Positions 1 to 10,151 of a stretch of DNA of 64,000 nt are shown here, piece after piece. Within the stretch, counting starts at the first letter, position 1. Every line of letters starts with the position of its first letter. This DNA is from Agrocybe praecox. Its lineage: Eukaryota > Basidiomycota > Agaricomycetes > Agaricales > Agrocybaceae. The stretch is taken from the NCBI GenBank assembly GCA_964017145.1, contig OZ024848.1:3484501-3548500 (forward strand), given 5' to 3'. Below the pieces are notes generated by a model. It made no database searches. It was not told where the DNA came from and saw only the letters and a list, made by a program, of their open reading frames with translations. The position numbers were made by a program, and so were the translations under genes.

Positions 1-160
1 TGCTCGTATGATGGTTTTTAGCTCGTGCCAAACAGGTTCAATAGGTAAAAGATCTGGTGAATTAGGGGGTAGAATAAACTAGTGGGTTATTATGGTCTTC
101 AAACCATTTCTTTGTCTGTTTTCTTGTGTGGCACGAGATAATAATATGCTGGAAATGTAC
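1..160 (-). mobile_element. Tc1/mariner-type transposase relic (C-terminal end, frameshifted)
   Basis: Read on the minus strand, positions ~160 to ~75 give a degenerate stretch containing SCHTRKQTKKWFEDHN. After a one-base frame change, ~70 to 1 gives PPNSPDLLPIEPVWHELK. This order matches the DDE_3/Tc1-mariner core: the DNAxxHT block followed by SPDLNPIExxW. The second Asp and the Glu region remain, but the first Asp position has become Ile. The frameshift and substitutions show a dead copy. It runs off the left edge of the window, so the rest of the element cannot be judged. Confidence 0.7.
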
Positions 161-2535
161 TCTGCTACGCTCCTTTGTCATTTATGCATAAAACCCCTTC
201 AAAACACCCTCGGAGAAACCAGGGAATCAACAAGACGCGACGCGACCGAGACATGTTAAATATTACATAATCCGTGATCACTTTTTTTACCCACGAGTAT
301 ATTAATTATCTCACTCAGAGCGTGCATCGATATCTAGGCGAAATGATGGTGCCGAAATCAACACCGTTGAAAACAAGTATTTATTACGTGGACCACTGCC
401 TATGCTTAGGACAGTTTTGCTTACTTATATTTGATCGTAGCATGAAGAGGCGAAAGTTCTTCCTACCGACGAGCTTCTTCCAGTCTGTTTTGGTTAATTA
501 TGTAGCACTGTCAGTCACAGTCAATCTGCTTGATGGGCTTATGTTCATTGGACCTAATACTGGCATTTATATAATCATATTAGACGAGTGCGATGGGACT
601 TGGTCACGTCAGGTCTTTATCAATTCCTCGACGACGACGATAGAGAGGAGGATGATTTCCTGAACACTCAACGCAATCTTCAAGATCTAAGCCTCGTACA
701 TTGAGCCCTCTCTATGCACTAGAGCGTTTGACGATTCGTCCGCGTCCCCCCCAGTCCCAATTTGAGTTTGAGATCACCGACACAGCGGCCGCCGTCAAAT
801 AACGCAGCCTGCAGGAGGTCAATGAGAGATTTGACATACGTAAGTGGGATATTGAACTGCCAGGTCCAGTAAAAATTATGTGCGAGAGGAGATCAGAGCG
901 AACTAGATTAGTACGTGAGAAACGGTGTTAGGGCAGTCCTGGGTAGCTTTCTTGAGGTTATATGTGTTAGACGGGGAACTTGGTCCTCAACGATCGCGAG
1001 CGCTGTAAGTAGGAAGTCCGAGTCCCCAGTATTATACCCTGACCCCGGAAGGTCAGTAACCACCACCGGATATCCGAGACGGTGGACAGCAAATAATGCC
1101 CACAATCTACACCGTTAACCAATGACTGCCATACACTGGTGGTGAAGGATGGTAGATGGAGGTAGACGACGGCAACCTTTGGCCAGTGCTGTACTTCACT
1201 AAACGCCAGTGGTAACCAACGACGTACCACGTCGTACAATGTCGACTACCAAACATTTAATATATGCAATCCATGATACCTGCTGTGAGCAAAAGAGGCC
1301 ATCAACAAACAGTGCGTTGTCAACGTACAAAACAAATCATTCTGGCGCGTATATCTGACCAATTCATGATTTTAATATAGAGGGGTTTTTACCTAAGGTC
1401 TAAAATTGAGAATATATACTTTTATACATATTAGCGTCCTCCCTGCCAAAAAAACATAGATCGTCACTATTCATTCGAGGGAGAAAGTACATACCCTTTC
1501 TGAATAAAAATGTCCTTGTTGTCACAAGTCACAAGTCACACCTCCTAGGGTATATTCATTCGATAAAATGACTTGACGCAGGGAAACTCTAACACGAAAA
1601 TCCGTTCTATTCCACAGTTTAATGTTGAGAGCGTCTGAAAGCAAAATTATACGTATTTCAATATTTCATGTAATGGACTTTTATTAAGCTCAGAGTTTTC
1701 GGGACATTTTTAATGCGATGGTCATTATACTACGTATGTACGTTAACATACCACACAAGAACAATCGAACAACCAACGACTACCTCTTGAAATCTCCGAC
1801 CAGTTATAAAATGCACCGCACCTAATGCATTCTCTCTTACAATGTGCTCATAATTTTTGCCCTAGGCAACCCATGGCATGTGAACCGCACGGATGTGTCT
1901 TTTGCAAACAGCGTAAGATGCTGCCGTTGTTTTCAAGATATATGTTACAGTGAGTGATAGCGCCCGACCGAAATCGCCGGGACTCTAAAGGGGTTAAAGC
2001 TTAATCTTTAGATATAATAATAGAGAGTTCTGTCCACATCGGATAACGATCCCCTGCAGCGCTCATGCTCAATAAGCAAATGAAATATCAGCGGAGAGGT
2101 GAGGCCTTTAGAGTCCTATGGATACTCTATAGGGTAATCATCTATCACGGATATAGCATCCTGAGAGTTGAGCAGCCGAATATTAGCCTGTGTCTTTCGG
2201 GACTAAGGAGGACTACAGTAGCGCCATAGTTAGAACCTGCTGAACGCGACACAATCTTTGAAAGCGTTGGCAAAGAAATAGAACCTCAGAGGTTCAATTA
2301 GTGTCGTTAATAAGTCGAACGTACAAGCACAGTTTTCAAGCCATTTCTATCTGAATCTGCTAAACTCTTCGTCGCTTGAAAACACTATCACAATTCTATA
2401 CATACCGTGTTGCCTGGAGAATGACAAGCCACTACTAGTACTATTAATACATTTTGTTTGGAGTTTGACTCTGTCGGTCTCTTATGGCCGTACCAATCAC
2501 ACACTCTATAAATGGATACGAGGGGGAGGGGGCGG
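161..2535. other. No recognisable gene
   Basis: Several short open frames occur (for example 274-663 on plus and 967-1239 on minus). None shows a family motif, a signal peptide or exon-like splice partners, and opposite-strand frames of similar size overlap at 908-1239. The sequence is AT-rich with many stops. I see nothing functional apart from the promoter of the next gene. Confidence 0.5.
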
Positions 2536-2543
2536 TATATAAA
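2536..2543 (+). promoter_or_regulatory. TATA box of the 148-aa secreted-protein gene
   Basis: TATATAAA sits 82 nt upstream of the ATG at 2625, just after a purine-rich GA/GGGG stretch. Spacing and sequence fit a fungal core promoter with a short 5' UTR. Confidence 0.6.
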
Positions 2544-2624
2544 GAGCTTGAAATGAAAGGTGGAGGGTCATTCGCGCTCTCTTATCCGCTACATCAGTGA
2601 TCACAAACGTCTAGCAATACTACA

Positions 2625-3203
2625 ATGAAGTTCGGTCTTTCCTCAGTACTCTTATCTCTCGCGGGGCTCGCTGTGTCCACCAGTGCACTCGTTTGCAGTG
2701 AGGCACTTAGATTCGGAAACGCCACCGTAACACCAGCAAATCCAAAGGAAGGGGATGTGAGTAGCCTTCGTCCTGTACAATAACATATTAGATCACCTGC
2801 TAACCATAGGCATCGTTCTTTCCAGACGTTGCATATTCTGACCGACTTCAGATGTGCAGCACAACACTCGGGTCACGCACCACTATTCGTAGACTACAGT
2901 CTCGAAGTGCTCGCGGCAAGCAACAACGGATTTGAGAGCCCTATCATTCTTGGTCGCCACACACTCACCCCTGGAGCCCTCTTTGACAACCTTACTGCAA
3001 CTGTGAGTTTCTCCCCTTATCTCTTCGATATCATTTGCCCTGTATGAACGATATTTGCATTTTAGATACCACATGCATTATTCGCAGGAGCGCCTTATAC
3101 ACTCACCATCACCAATACTTACAGCACCATCGATGACGCCGGGGAGCCATTCATGACATCGGGTGGATTTGAGCCTATTGGCCCTATCGTCGCCAGCTCC
3201 TAG
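2625..3203 (+). CDS. Small secreted protein, 148 aa, unknown function
   Basis: Three exons (2625-2756, 2826-3002, 3066-3203) join in frame across two introns of 69 and 63 nt with GTGAGT donors and CAG/TAG acceptors. Residues 1-20 form a signal peptide (MKFGLSSVLLSLAGLAVSTS). The mature part is ~125 aa with only two cysteines, at positions 24 and 54. It contains N-glycosylation sequons (NAT, NLT) and has a beta-rich look (SLEVLA, YTLTITNTYS). The architecture recalls short secreted proteins of Agaricomycetes, but I do not recognise a named family. The TATA box at 2536 and the clean splicing make the gene credible. It stands alone between relic-rich sequences. Confidence 0.85.
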
Positions 3204-4286
3204 ATAGTACAGTGTTTCTTGGACGGTCACGGTAGAAAATTATAGAAAACTTGTTAAAAATACTCGTACCAGATATGCAAAGTGTCCAGATTGACTCGGA
3301 GTACTTAGTATCAAGTCAATACAGATATACATTTTGTTGCCAGATTTTGCTGAAATACTTCTGTCTCGGTGAAGCACAAATGCTCCTTAGACGGTTTGTC
3401 TTACTGGTCCTTTTCAATTTTGTGTCCTGTATGACGTTCTTACTATCTGTGCAAAGGTAGCGAATCTAAATATTTCAAGAAAGTACTAATAGGGACTTCT
3501 GTTACTTGCCTGACAGGAACACTCTAAAACTGTAATCTTATCTTATCAGACCAAGCAGAGATGTAGCGAAACCGGAAAGGCCCGGCTCGGCCGTGGGCCG
3601 AATAACTACAGAAACATCGATGTCGCCGATTCAGCCCGAACTCTTCCAGAACTATCACCTCCCTGCTTCGGCGTGTCCAGCACATTTGAGCTCAAATTTC
3701 TGGAAAGTCCCGGGCTAAGGTAAGCAATAAGCATCTTATACGACTTTAATTGGAAATCGTAAAACTCGTATTTGAGCTGATGATAATTAACCAACTCGTA
3801 GGGTGAACCCACCAGTCTTTCCTTTGGTATTTTAGCCACTCTACACGTCTTATCATAATCGTTTCTTAGATTTCATTCGTCCAACGACTTGGATATGTTT
3901 CGTTGGATAATTTTCCACCTCGCTTCATTGATGAAATTGTGAGTGTACGAGTGTGGACATTCAGTGAAGCGGACTGACTATGAAGTAACTCGGGGCTTGT
4001 TATGCAGTCACCCATTAGTGCTTGCAATTAGCCACGGGTCCATGGCCAAACGCACGAGGAAGCCTCGATGGTGGACCATGTGAGTAATGTACCGTCATCT
4101 ATTTCAAGGACTTGGGGCAAAAACGGGGTCAGAGGTGTATCTCTGAAACCTCTGGCGCCTATTGGGCGCCTAAATGAATTTAATATGTACTCGACAGATA
4201 TTGATTACAGAAGATTAATGAATGTGACTCCAGGTAGTCTAATCATCCCGGACCTCGTTATTTCACCCGACATTATGTCGGTGTAC
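3204..4286. other. No recognisable gene
   Basis: This holds the 3' flank of the secreted-protein gene. A TTATCTTATC motif lies at ~3535, and the same motif recurs at ~11332, ~19411 and ~62748. Open frames at 3606-3839 (minus) and 4068-4346 (plus) lack any supporting motif, and the latter runs into the dispersed repeat. Confidence 0.4.
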
Positions 4287-4381
4287 TCATTTTTAGAACT
4301 GGGTTCTGCGTTGGGATATGGGACAGAGACGGGGTTACCATTTTGAGTCTCCCGTAAACGAGATACTTGTGAGGGTCCTAC
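4287..4381 (+). repeat. Dispersed repeat R, copy 1 (partial)
   Basis: About 90 nt ending at the amidase fragment matches the repeat at 63325-63520. The shared core includes CTGCGTTGGGATATGGGACA, GAGACGGG and later AACGAGAT-CTTGTGAGGGTCCT. Homology stops where amidase codons begin (TAC GGC GCC GCC from 4382), so the repeat forms one edge of the amidase/phosphoglucomutase chimera. The nature of the repeat is unknown. No long coding frame is shared by the copies. Confidence 0.7.
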
Positions 4382-5121
4382 TACGGCGCCGCCAATGCAC
4401 TGAACAGGCAAGAATCCATCTCTTCCGTCCTCGGCCCCATGACCAACTCGTTGTCTGGACTCAAAGAGTTCATGACGGCCATCATCGGCGCCAAACCGTG
4501 GAACCTCGACCCAGTGGTTGTCAGAAAGCCATGGGATGAAGACGAGTGGAATTTAAGCTAACACGTAGGGGTTGAAGCCCAGTTGTGTTTCGTGATTATG
4601 TGGGATAATGGGATCGTGAAGCCACATCCACCGTTATTCAGAGCAATGGAGATGACGAAGGCTGCTTTGGAAGGTGCTGGACACAAAGGTATGTGTTGTG
4701 ACCATGTCAGACCAGCACTCTGATTAAAGGCCTCGGTGTAGTCATCCATTGGGAAAATCATCGCCATCTCGAAATATACAAAAACGCAGTAAGCAAATCC
4801 ATCGTGGACTCAAAAGCTGACAACTCTTCAACTTATTCTTCTTACAAAATGAAGGAAACCATCTTCGTCGCAGACGGAAACCATGACTACAAAACCGAAT
4901 GTGCGAAATCCGGGGAACCGATCATCCCAAACATGGTTCCCAGCAAAGAAGAAGCGGCGGAAGGGTACTATGAAATCGAACCGCAATCATATCCCTTCGT
5001 TAGATCTCTCCATGGAGACCCACCGGAGCATCGAAAGGCATATGAGCTCTGGAGGTTGCATGATGAAAAGAGGGAGTTGAGAAAGTCGTACTTGGATCAT
5101 TGGCAGAGTACCATTAGCCCA
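4382..5121 (+). pseudogene. Acetamidase-like amidase, C-terminal fragment with nonsense codon
   Basis: The frame from 4382 reads SVLGPMTNSLSGLKEF and AKPWNLDPVVVRKPWDEDEW, typical of fungal amidase-signature enzymes. An in-frame TAA follows at 4559-4561 where GAA (Glu) would be expected. The same frame then resumes with MWDNGIVKPHPPLFRAMEMT. Two introns with plausible borders follow (donors at ~4688 and ~4789). The last exon gives VADGNHDY, SGEPIIP and PPEHRKAYELWRLHDEKREL, ending at LDHWQST. The N-terminal half with the Ser-Ser-Lys catalytic triad is absent, as is the tail after HWQST. So this is a broken internal/C-terminal piece. It is joined on the left to repeat R and on the right, within a few bases, to an antisense phosphoglucomutase piece. 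Confidence 0.85.
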
Positions 5122-5845
5122 ACCTGTAAGCGATAAGGGGGGGTACAAAAGAGATAACCATTTATACTAACCAGTAGGAACCTCGAAGTATTCAGGACCT
5201 TTCTTCTGAGCGACCAAGTCAATGGCTTTGCTAGTGGGAATACTTCTCGCCAATCCCTTAACACCACCCTTCTTGAAGTAAGGAATAGCATCAGCGTGTT
5301 GGGCGATAATAGCAACAGAGTCTGAAGGAGTGACGAATGCACCCTTTCCGTAGATCATGTTTCGGTCACCATCACCATCACTGGCCGCTCCAAATTCGAT
5401 GCCCTTTTCCTCAACAAAATCCACGAGGGAATGAGCATAGGTGAGTTAGGATCGGGGTGACCTCCACCGAAATCAGGCAGAGGAGTGCAGTTTTGCAGAA
5501 ATTCTTCTGGGAGACCGGGTGATCCGACAAAAAGAGCACGAGCATAAGGTCCAGTAACTCCACTCAAGCCGTCGAACAAAACGCGGAAATCAGACGTGTG
5601 TTCGTCGAGGAACTTCTTGTTAAGAGGGAAATCGAAGATATCCTCAAGCAGGGTGACGTAGTCTGGTACTGAGTCAATAATTGACACCTTTGTTGGTCCA
5701 TAGCTAAATTCTCCGACTTTGGAGAGGCCGACCTTTTAGAAGATGAGATGGAGAGAAAAGATATGAGTCCGAAAGACGACGTACGGGGGATGCTTCGATG
5801 ATTCTGTATGACTTGATCGTCTTGGTCTTAGGGGCACACCTTGGA
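5122..5845 (-). pseudogene. Phosphoglucomutase, internal fragment with frameshift
   Basis: Read right to left, an exon ending in KTIKSYRIIEASP is followed by an intron (GTACGT...AAAAG). The next exon reads VGLSKVGEFSYGPTKVSIID, LFDGLSGVTGPYARALF and [10 protein letters not shown] one-base deletion at ~5440 destroys the frame. In the shifted frame the enzyme continues as TYAHSLVDF, then the metal-binding loop [20 protein letters not shown], then [17 protein letters not shown] and YFEVPTG. An intron follows, its 3' side keeps only the Trp codon of TGW, and homology then ends in the amidase fragment. Both the N-terminal active-site serine region and the C-terminal domain are missing. It is therefore a captured or rearranged piece, not a gene. 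Confidence 0.88.
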
Positions 5846-6881
5846 CATACTCCTGCATTCAACAGGTAAAAATTCGACCTATCAGCCAGTTTTTCTCTGA
5901 TAAATTGTGGAAGTGCGTCGTTTTTCAGGCCGCAGGATTAAACGACATTTGTTGGGAAGTTGGTCGTTTCGCCAGTGGGTGCACATTCGTGGATACGATA
6001 CAGTTGTATAGTCACCCGTGTCTCGACGCTTTTCGCCAATCGATACTTCAACTCCGATGCGCAGCTTGTGTAAAGGCCTAGGTGCGGACACTGGCGGACC
6101 CTTACCTCATGTTCAATACATGCCACTATCGGCGTATACGACAGTCCGAAGTCACGAGGACTTTCCTGTGTCGTCGCAGTCGAATCGAAAAGTATGTGAT
6201 GGGGACTTCAGTTACTTAGGGCTTGTAGGCTTGCAGTGACTAAAACGATCAAACGCCTTCTTGGTCTACAAGACTTTGTAGCTTTCATTTGACGCTTGTT
6301 GTTATTCCTTTGAGCGCCGGCGACATTCACGGCAGTCTCATTTATCGACTAGATAGACCCCCCGTAATTCCTTTGGATACATGACGTTTTTCCCGAGATA
6401 ACACTTACTGCGGACTCCTTCCTAGGTACACTGCTTTCCACCTGCGAAACGAGCAATATACATGATTCTAAATACTCTTGCATGATTGTGCTGGGAGGAT
6501 GGAAGACGTTGAAACAAGAAAATCGTGGTTTCATGAACGTTAAGCATGCGTTCTGAATTGCCTTTTGACTCTTGGATGAGTTTTTCGATGTTTTAAATGG
6601 ATTATGCTGGCAAGTGGAGGATGCTGTTGTCTTGCTACGAGTGTTTCGCGTGCATGTAATTTCTGACTTGTCAGCAGAAGCCAGAAAGCTGTCGCCATTG
6701 GGGCCGAAGACCACGTGTGTATGTGAGCCGCGATGACGTGCAATCGGCTTGTTTTGTGATTGAATTCCGGCGTTCAAGCAAAGAATCTAACGCTGAAATA
6801 TATAAACATGCCCGCCCATTCATGATGCGTCCGTGTATCAACACGACATTTATTCCTCCCTTGTTTTTGCTTTTTTTCTCA
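5846..6881. other. No recognisable gene; upstream region of the esterase
   Basis: Frames at 6018-6239 (plus) and 6349-6777 (minus) have no motif or splice support and overlap each other's antisense. The last ~100 nt before 6882 are pyrimidine-rich (TTTTTGCTTTTTTTCTCA), as expected just ahead of a fungal start codon. Confidence 0.4.
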
Positions 6882-7987
6882 ATGACTCGGACTCACCTTT
6901 TGGTTCTGATCCATGGAATGTGGGGAAACCCAGAACACCTCGCGGAAGTTGCAAGGATAGCTCGCGAGACCCATTCTGGACCTAGCTCTGACGACACCGT
7001 GCTTCATGTCCTAGTTGCGGAATCAATTAGAGAGGACTCAACATATGACGGAATAGACTGGGGAGGCAAATGCGTTGCGAAAGAGGTCCTAAATACTGTG
7101 AAGGAACTCGAATCTAAAGGCGATGAAGTTGTACGCTTTTAAGTGACTGGATACAGTCTAGGAGGGCTCATTGCTCGATATTGTGTTGGGTGCGTCAAAT
7201 TTTTCTCTTCTTGCTTAATGTTCTCATTTCGATGATATTATGAAGTGTTTTGCACCAACAACGGTTTTTCGAGACTGTCGAGCCTGTCAATTTCAATACC
7301 ATTGCCACGCCCCATTGTGGTCTTCCTAGATACCCCTCTTTCTTTTCTTCAGTTACTCAGAAACTGGGCCCAAAACTTCTTTCGCGCACTGGAGAACAAT
7401 TCTACTGCGTAGATAAATGGTCACCGAAAGGACGGCCGTTGCTGATTGTCATGGCAGACCCAGGTACGTCGGTTTCCTTACAGGTATAATGCTTACTCAA
7501 GTAATCAAATCTCGCGTTTGATAGACCGTATATTTTATCAGGCTCTTGCAAAGTTCAAGCATATCCGCGTTTATGCCAATGCGTAGGTCCTCTTCTTATA
7601 CTTTTCAACCATAATCTTGACATATCTTATTCAGGGTGAACGACATTACTGTACCATACGTAACTGCTGCCATTATGACATCAGATCCATTCGCCGAGGC
7701 AGAAACCAATGGTATTGAATTGTATGTAACAACTTTTGCGACGGACTCCATCCGTGCTATACCTTACAACGACTTCCAGGGAGTTCCAGGAGAACTACTC
7801 ATGTGTCATTCAAAATTTCGCTGTCCCAGCTATTCCTCCTCCTAAACCGTCAAAACCCACTGTCTTTACAAAAGAGTGGTTCGAAAACCGCAAGAATGCC
7901 AAACCTTTCTTCCCCCCATTCCTTCAATTCCGATTCCCTTTGAACCTGGTACGTGCCTTTTCAAGTTAAACATACATATTCTAACGT

Positions 7988-8173
7988 TGGAGCAGTCCAG
8001 GATGCAGCTAAAGGCGTAGCTGGGCTCGGAAGCGCGTCGAGCAGCCTCGCACGATGGCGGTAATGGGCAAAAGATGATTGGATTCAGCTGTGGACGCGTC
8101 GCTGGCATACAGGTAATGGATCTAATCTAATCTAGAGTACGGATCGGGCAGTAGGTCAGTTAGCACTGCCACA
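7988..8173 (-). repeat. 3' LTR of the element (left copy)
   Basis: 186 nt, TG...CA in minus orientation, identical to the copy at 9966-10151. It contains a short TCTAA tandem run. A diverged relative is the solo LTR at 48706-48875. Confidence 0.92.
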
Positions 8174-8186
8174 TGTACCCCCCTAC
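8174..8186 (-). other. Polypurine tract of the LTR element
   Basis: On the minus strand GTAGGGGGGTACA lies immediately 5' of the 3' LTR, the position at which plus-strand DNA synthesis is primed in LTR elements. It fixes the orientation of the element. Confidence 0.7.
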
Positions 8187-8240
8187 AACAAAGCAACGCC
8201 CTCGTTGCATACACAAACGCCTGTCTAACGAAATAGATTC

Positions 8241-9692
8241 TTACCCATTCGGAAAAGCTGAGTGGGACCAACCTAAGGATGTAAGGATGTGATTAAGGCA
8301 AAGAAGACGAGGATCGGACATCCAGTCTGAAGGACTTGGACTATTGAACTGGCGTGAATATAGAGGAGGATAGGAATGATGGGGTTGTCGTTGTCGTTTT
8401 CGTGGAGCAGTTGATTTGTGATTGGACTGGTGTCGTCTACCGCGTCCTTTACGATGCTGAAGGCTGTTCCACGGATTTCCGCCAGATCGTAGATTAGAGA
8501 AGTCGCGGAATGGAAGAGGTTGAGAAACGATGGGGGGAGCTAGTTCAGATAAAGAAGAAGAGGATTGGCAGCTTGGTTGAACAGGGAGAGGCTCGTCCGA
8601 CCACGTGAATGGAGACTTTTCGGTGATTATAGGCGCTTCAGAGACAGTTAAAGGTGCTTTGTGAAGTGCTGGTACTGGGTCTGCAAGGGATGAGTCGGAA
8701 TTTTCTGCTGGAGGGGAAAGTGAGGATGGGGAAAGCGAAGCAACAGGTATAGTTGAGGTTGGCGATGATAAAGCTGGTGGTTCGGTCAATGATTTCGCTA
8801 CTGGAGGAGACGAAAAAAGGGAGAGGTATCGTTTGGGCGAAAATAATGATGATCGCTTCGATAAAACTGGCTTTGAATTTAGGAGTGGCGAAGACGAGGG
8901 GAGTGAGACGTCAGTCATGCTGAGATTGGGGAGTGGTTGAATAGCGGGCATAGCATGGTGAGGCGTAATTTGGGGCTCGGTCGAGGTGCTGGTTGCTGCA
9001 AAGGTGCGCGCTGGAGGCACTTCGGTTGTTTGAACAGAAACATTGGTCCGGTTCGCAAGCAGCAGCTCCCAGCGGTTGCGTTCCTCTTCGATACCAGTCC
9101 GTCGCGAAGCCTGTACAGCGTCATAGAGAGCAGCTGCGGAAGCACTGCACTTCTCAGCATACTCTGCGGCCGTCTCCGCTTCTAGAACGTCGAAGCGTTC
9201 TTTGCAATTTTCCATGCCCTCCATACAGCCGTCGGCGAAACCGGAATCATAAATGTCGCGTTCGTGTTCGGAAAGTTTCGCTTCAGCCGTTTGTAGCTTC
9301 TCCTCGTACTGCTGCTGAAGGAGGTCCGTCTTGGTGGTAATATGGCCTTCCCAGTAGCTTGCTCCGTTCACGTAGGCCTGGCACAGGATCCGTGTAAGTT
9401 CTGCCTTCGAAATGCAGAGGCAGTCGTCTAGATTTATAGGAGTTGAATTGGATGAGGGGTTCGTCTCGGAAGTGGGAAATGGAAGGGATATGTAGTCGAT
9501 TTTAAAGATGGAAGGGGGCTGTTTAGTTTCGTCGGTAATGATTGTGACCGAACAGTGTCGTCCTGCAGACGAAGTTGGCAAGGGGTCCACAGTGCCTGGA
9601 ACACCGGCAGATGTATCCGGGATGGTCTGAGTTTTGGCTACCATCTTGTTAGCCTTTTGTCGAGCTCGCTTTTCAGCAGAGGCTGCCGGCAT
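8241..9692 (-). CDS. Gag-like protein of the non-autonomous LTR element, 483 aa
   Basis: An uninterrupted frame fills most of the interior. I choose the ATG at 9692 (start MPAASAEKRARQKANKM), ~270 nt after the 5' LTR; an in-frame extension reaches 9866. Residues ~100-225 include a helical, coiled-coil-like part (LLQQQYEEKLQTAEAKLSEH, then EERNRWELLLANRT). A long Ser/Pro-rich middle follows, then a basic RNA-binding-like stretch (RKGRGRRHQSNHKS, RKRQRQPHHS), and the end is DPRLLCLNHILTSLGW. No zinc knuckle, protease, RT or integrase motif is visible. Position, orientation and the basic tail suggest a structural Gag-type role. A captured host gene is the alternative. The family is not one I can name. 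Confidence 0.75.
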   Translation of the reverse strand: MPAASAEKRARQKANKMVAKTQTIPDTSAGVPGTVDPLPTSSAGRHCSVTIITDETKQPPSIFKIDYISLPFPTSETNPSSNSTPINLDDCLCISKAELTRILCQAYVNGASYWEGHITTKTDLLQQQYEEKLQTAEAKLSEHERDIYDSGFADGCMEGMENCKERFDVLEAETAAEYAEKCSASAAALYDAVQASRRTGIEEERNRWELLLANRTNVSVQTTEVPPARTFAATSTSTEPQITPHHAMPAIQPLPNLSMTDVSLPSSSPLLNSKPVLSKRSSLFSPKRYLSLFSSPPVAKSLTEPPALSSPTSTIPVASLSPSSLSPPAENSDSSLADPVPALHKAPLTVSEAPIITEKSPFTWSDEPLPVQPSCQSSSSLSELAPPIVSQPLPFRDFSNLRSGGNPWNSLQHRKGRGRRHQSNHKSTAPRKRQRQPHHSYPPLYSRQFNSPSPSDWMSDPRLLCLNHILTSLGWSHSAFPNG

Positions 9693-9950
9693 GATGACGA
9701 CGGGTTGACAGGTATTAAATGAATTATGTGGGAAAGGAAGTCTACGAAAATAGGTTCCGGAAGTTCTGCAGTGTCTGGTGGTCTGGTGGTGTCTGTGATG
9801 GTTTACTGAGAGCGAGAAAGAAAGAAGCAGGCAGAGAACGCGGTTTCGGCGTGTTAAACGCGTCAAAAAACGATCAGGATGGTCTGCTGGCAGTTTTGAT
9901 GCCGAAACTGGGACAGGTGTTGCCAGAAAAAGCGCAGAGAAACGAATCGC

Positions 9951-9963
9951 TCTGTTGTCACCA
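9951..9963 (-). other. Primer-binding-site candidate
   Basis: Two bases inside the 5' LTR, in minus orientation, the sequence TGGTGACAACAGAGC begins with the TGG expected to pair with the CCA end of a tRNA. The particular tRNA cannot be named from sequence alone. Confidence 0.5.
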
Positions 9964-9965
9964 GA

Positions 9966-10151
9966 TGGAGCAGTCCAGGATGCAGCTAAAGGCGTAGCTG
10001 GGCTCGGAAGCGCGTCGAGCAGCCTCGCACGATGGCGGTAATGGGCAAAAGATGATTGGATTCAGCTGTGGACGCGTCGCTGGCATACAGGTAATGGATC
10101 TAATCTAATCTAGAGTACGGATCGGGCAGTAGGTCAGTTAGCACTGCCACA
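9966..10151 (-). repeat. 5' LTR of the element (right copy)
   Basis: 186 nt, the same as 7988-8173 base for base. It is followed on its genomic right by the target duplication AACGT and then by the rest of the esterase intron (branch-like GTTAAC, acceptor CTAG). Confidence 0.92.

Larger units (their letters stand above)
7988..10151 (-). mobile_element. Complete non-autonomous LTR retrotransposon inside the esterase intron
   Basis: Two 186-nt direct repeats (7988-8173 and 9966-10151) are identical by eye over their whole length. They flank a 1.8-kb interior, and the unit is bordered by AACGT at 7983-7987 and 10151-10155 (the first A is shared with the LTR end). In minus orientation each LTR begins TGTGGCAGTG and ends CTGCTCCA. 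A primer-binding-site candidate directly follows the 5' LTR, and a GGGGGG polypurine tract directly precedes the 3' LTR. The single long frame (483 aa) has no protease, reverse transcriptase or integrase. The element must therefore be mobilised in trans, like TRIM/LARD-type elements. Identical LTRs and an intact target duplication indicate a very recent insertion. It is antisense to the host gene. Confidence 0.9.

Noticed and set aside
274..663. 129-codon plus-strand frame
   Set aside because: No recognisable domain, no signal peptide, poor protein-like composition, next to a dead transposon.
7722..7779. Frameshift in the esterase between GIEL and EFQENY
   Set aside because: A 58-nt intron with GTATGT donor and TTCCAG acceptor restores the frame exactly, so no shift is needed.
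7988..8173. tRNA-derived SINE (an A-box-like GGCGTAGCTGGG and a short TCTAA tail in the 186-nt repeat)
   Set aside because: The repeat occurs as an identical pair bounding one unit with a single outer target duplication, plus PBS and PPT. That is LTR logic. The box B match is poor and too close to box A.
8993..9340. 115-codon and other plus-strand frames inside the retroelement
   Set aside because: Antisense shadows of the long Gag-like frame.
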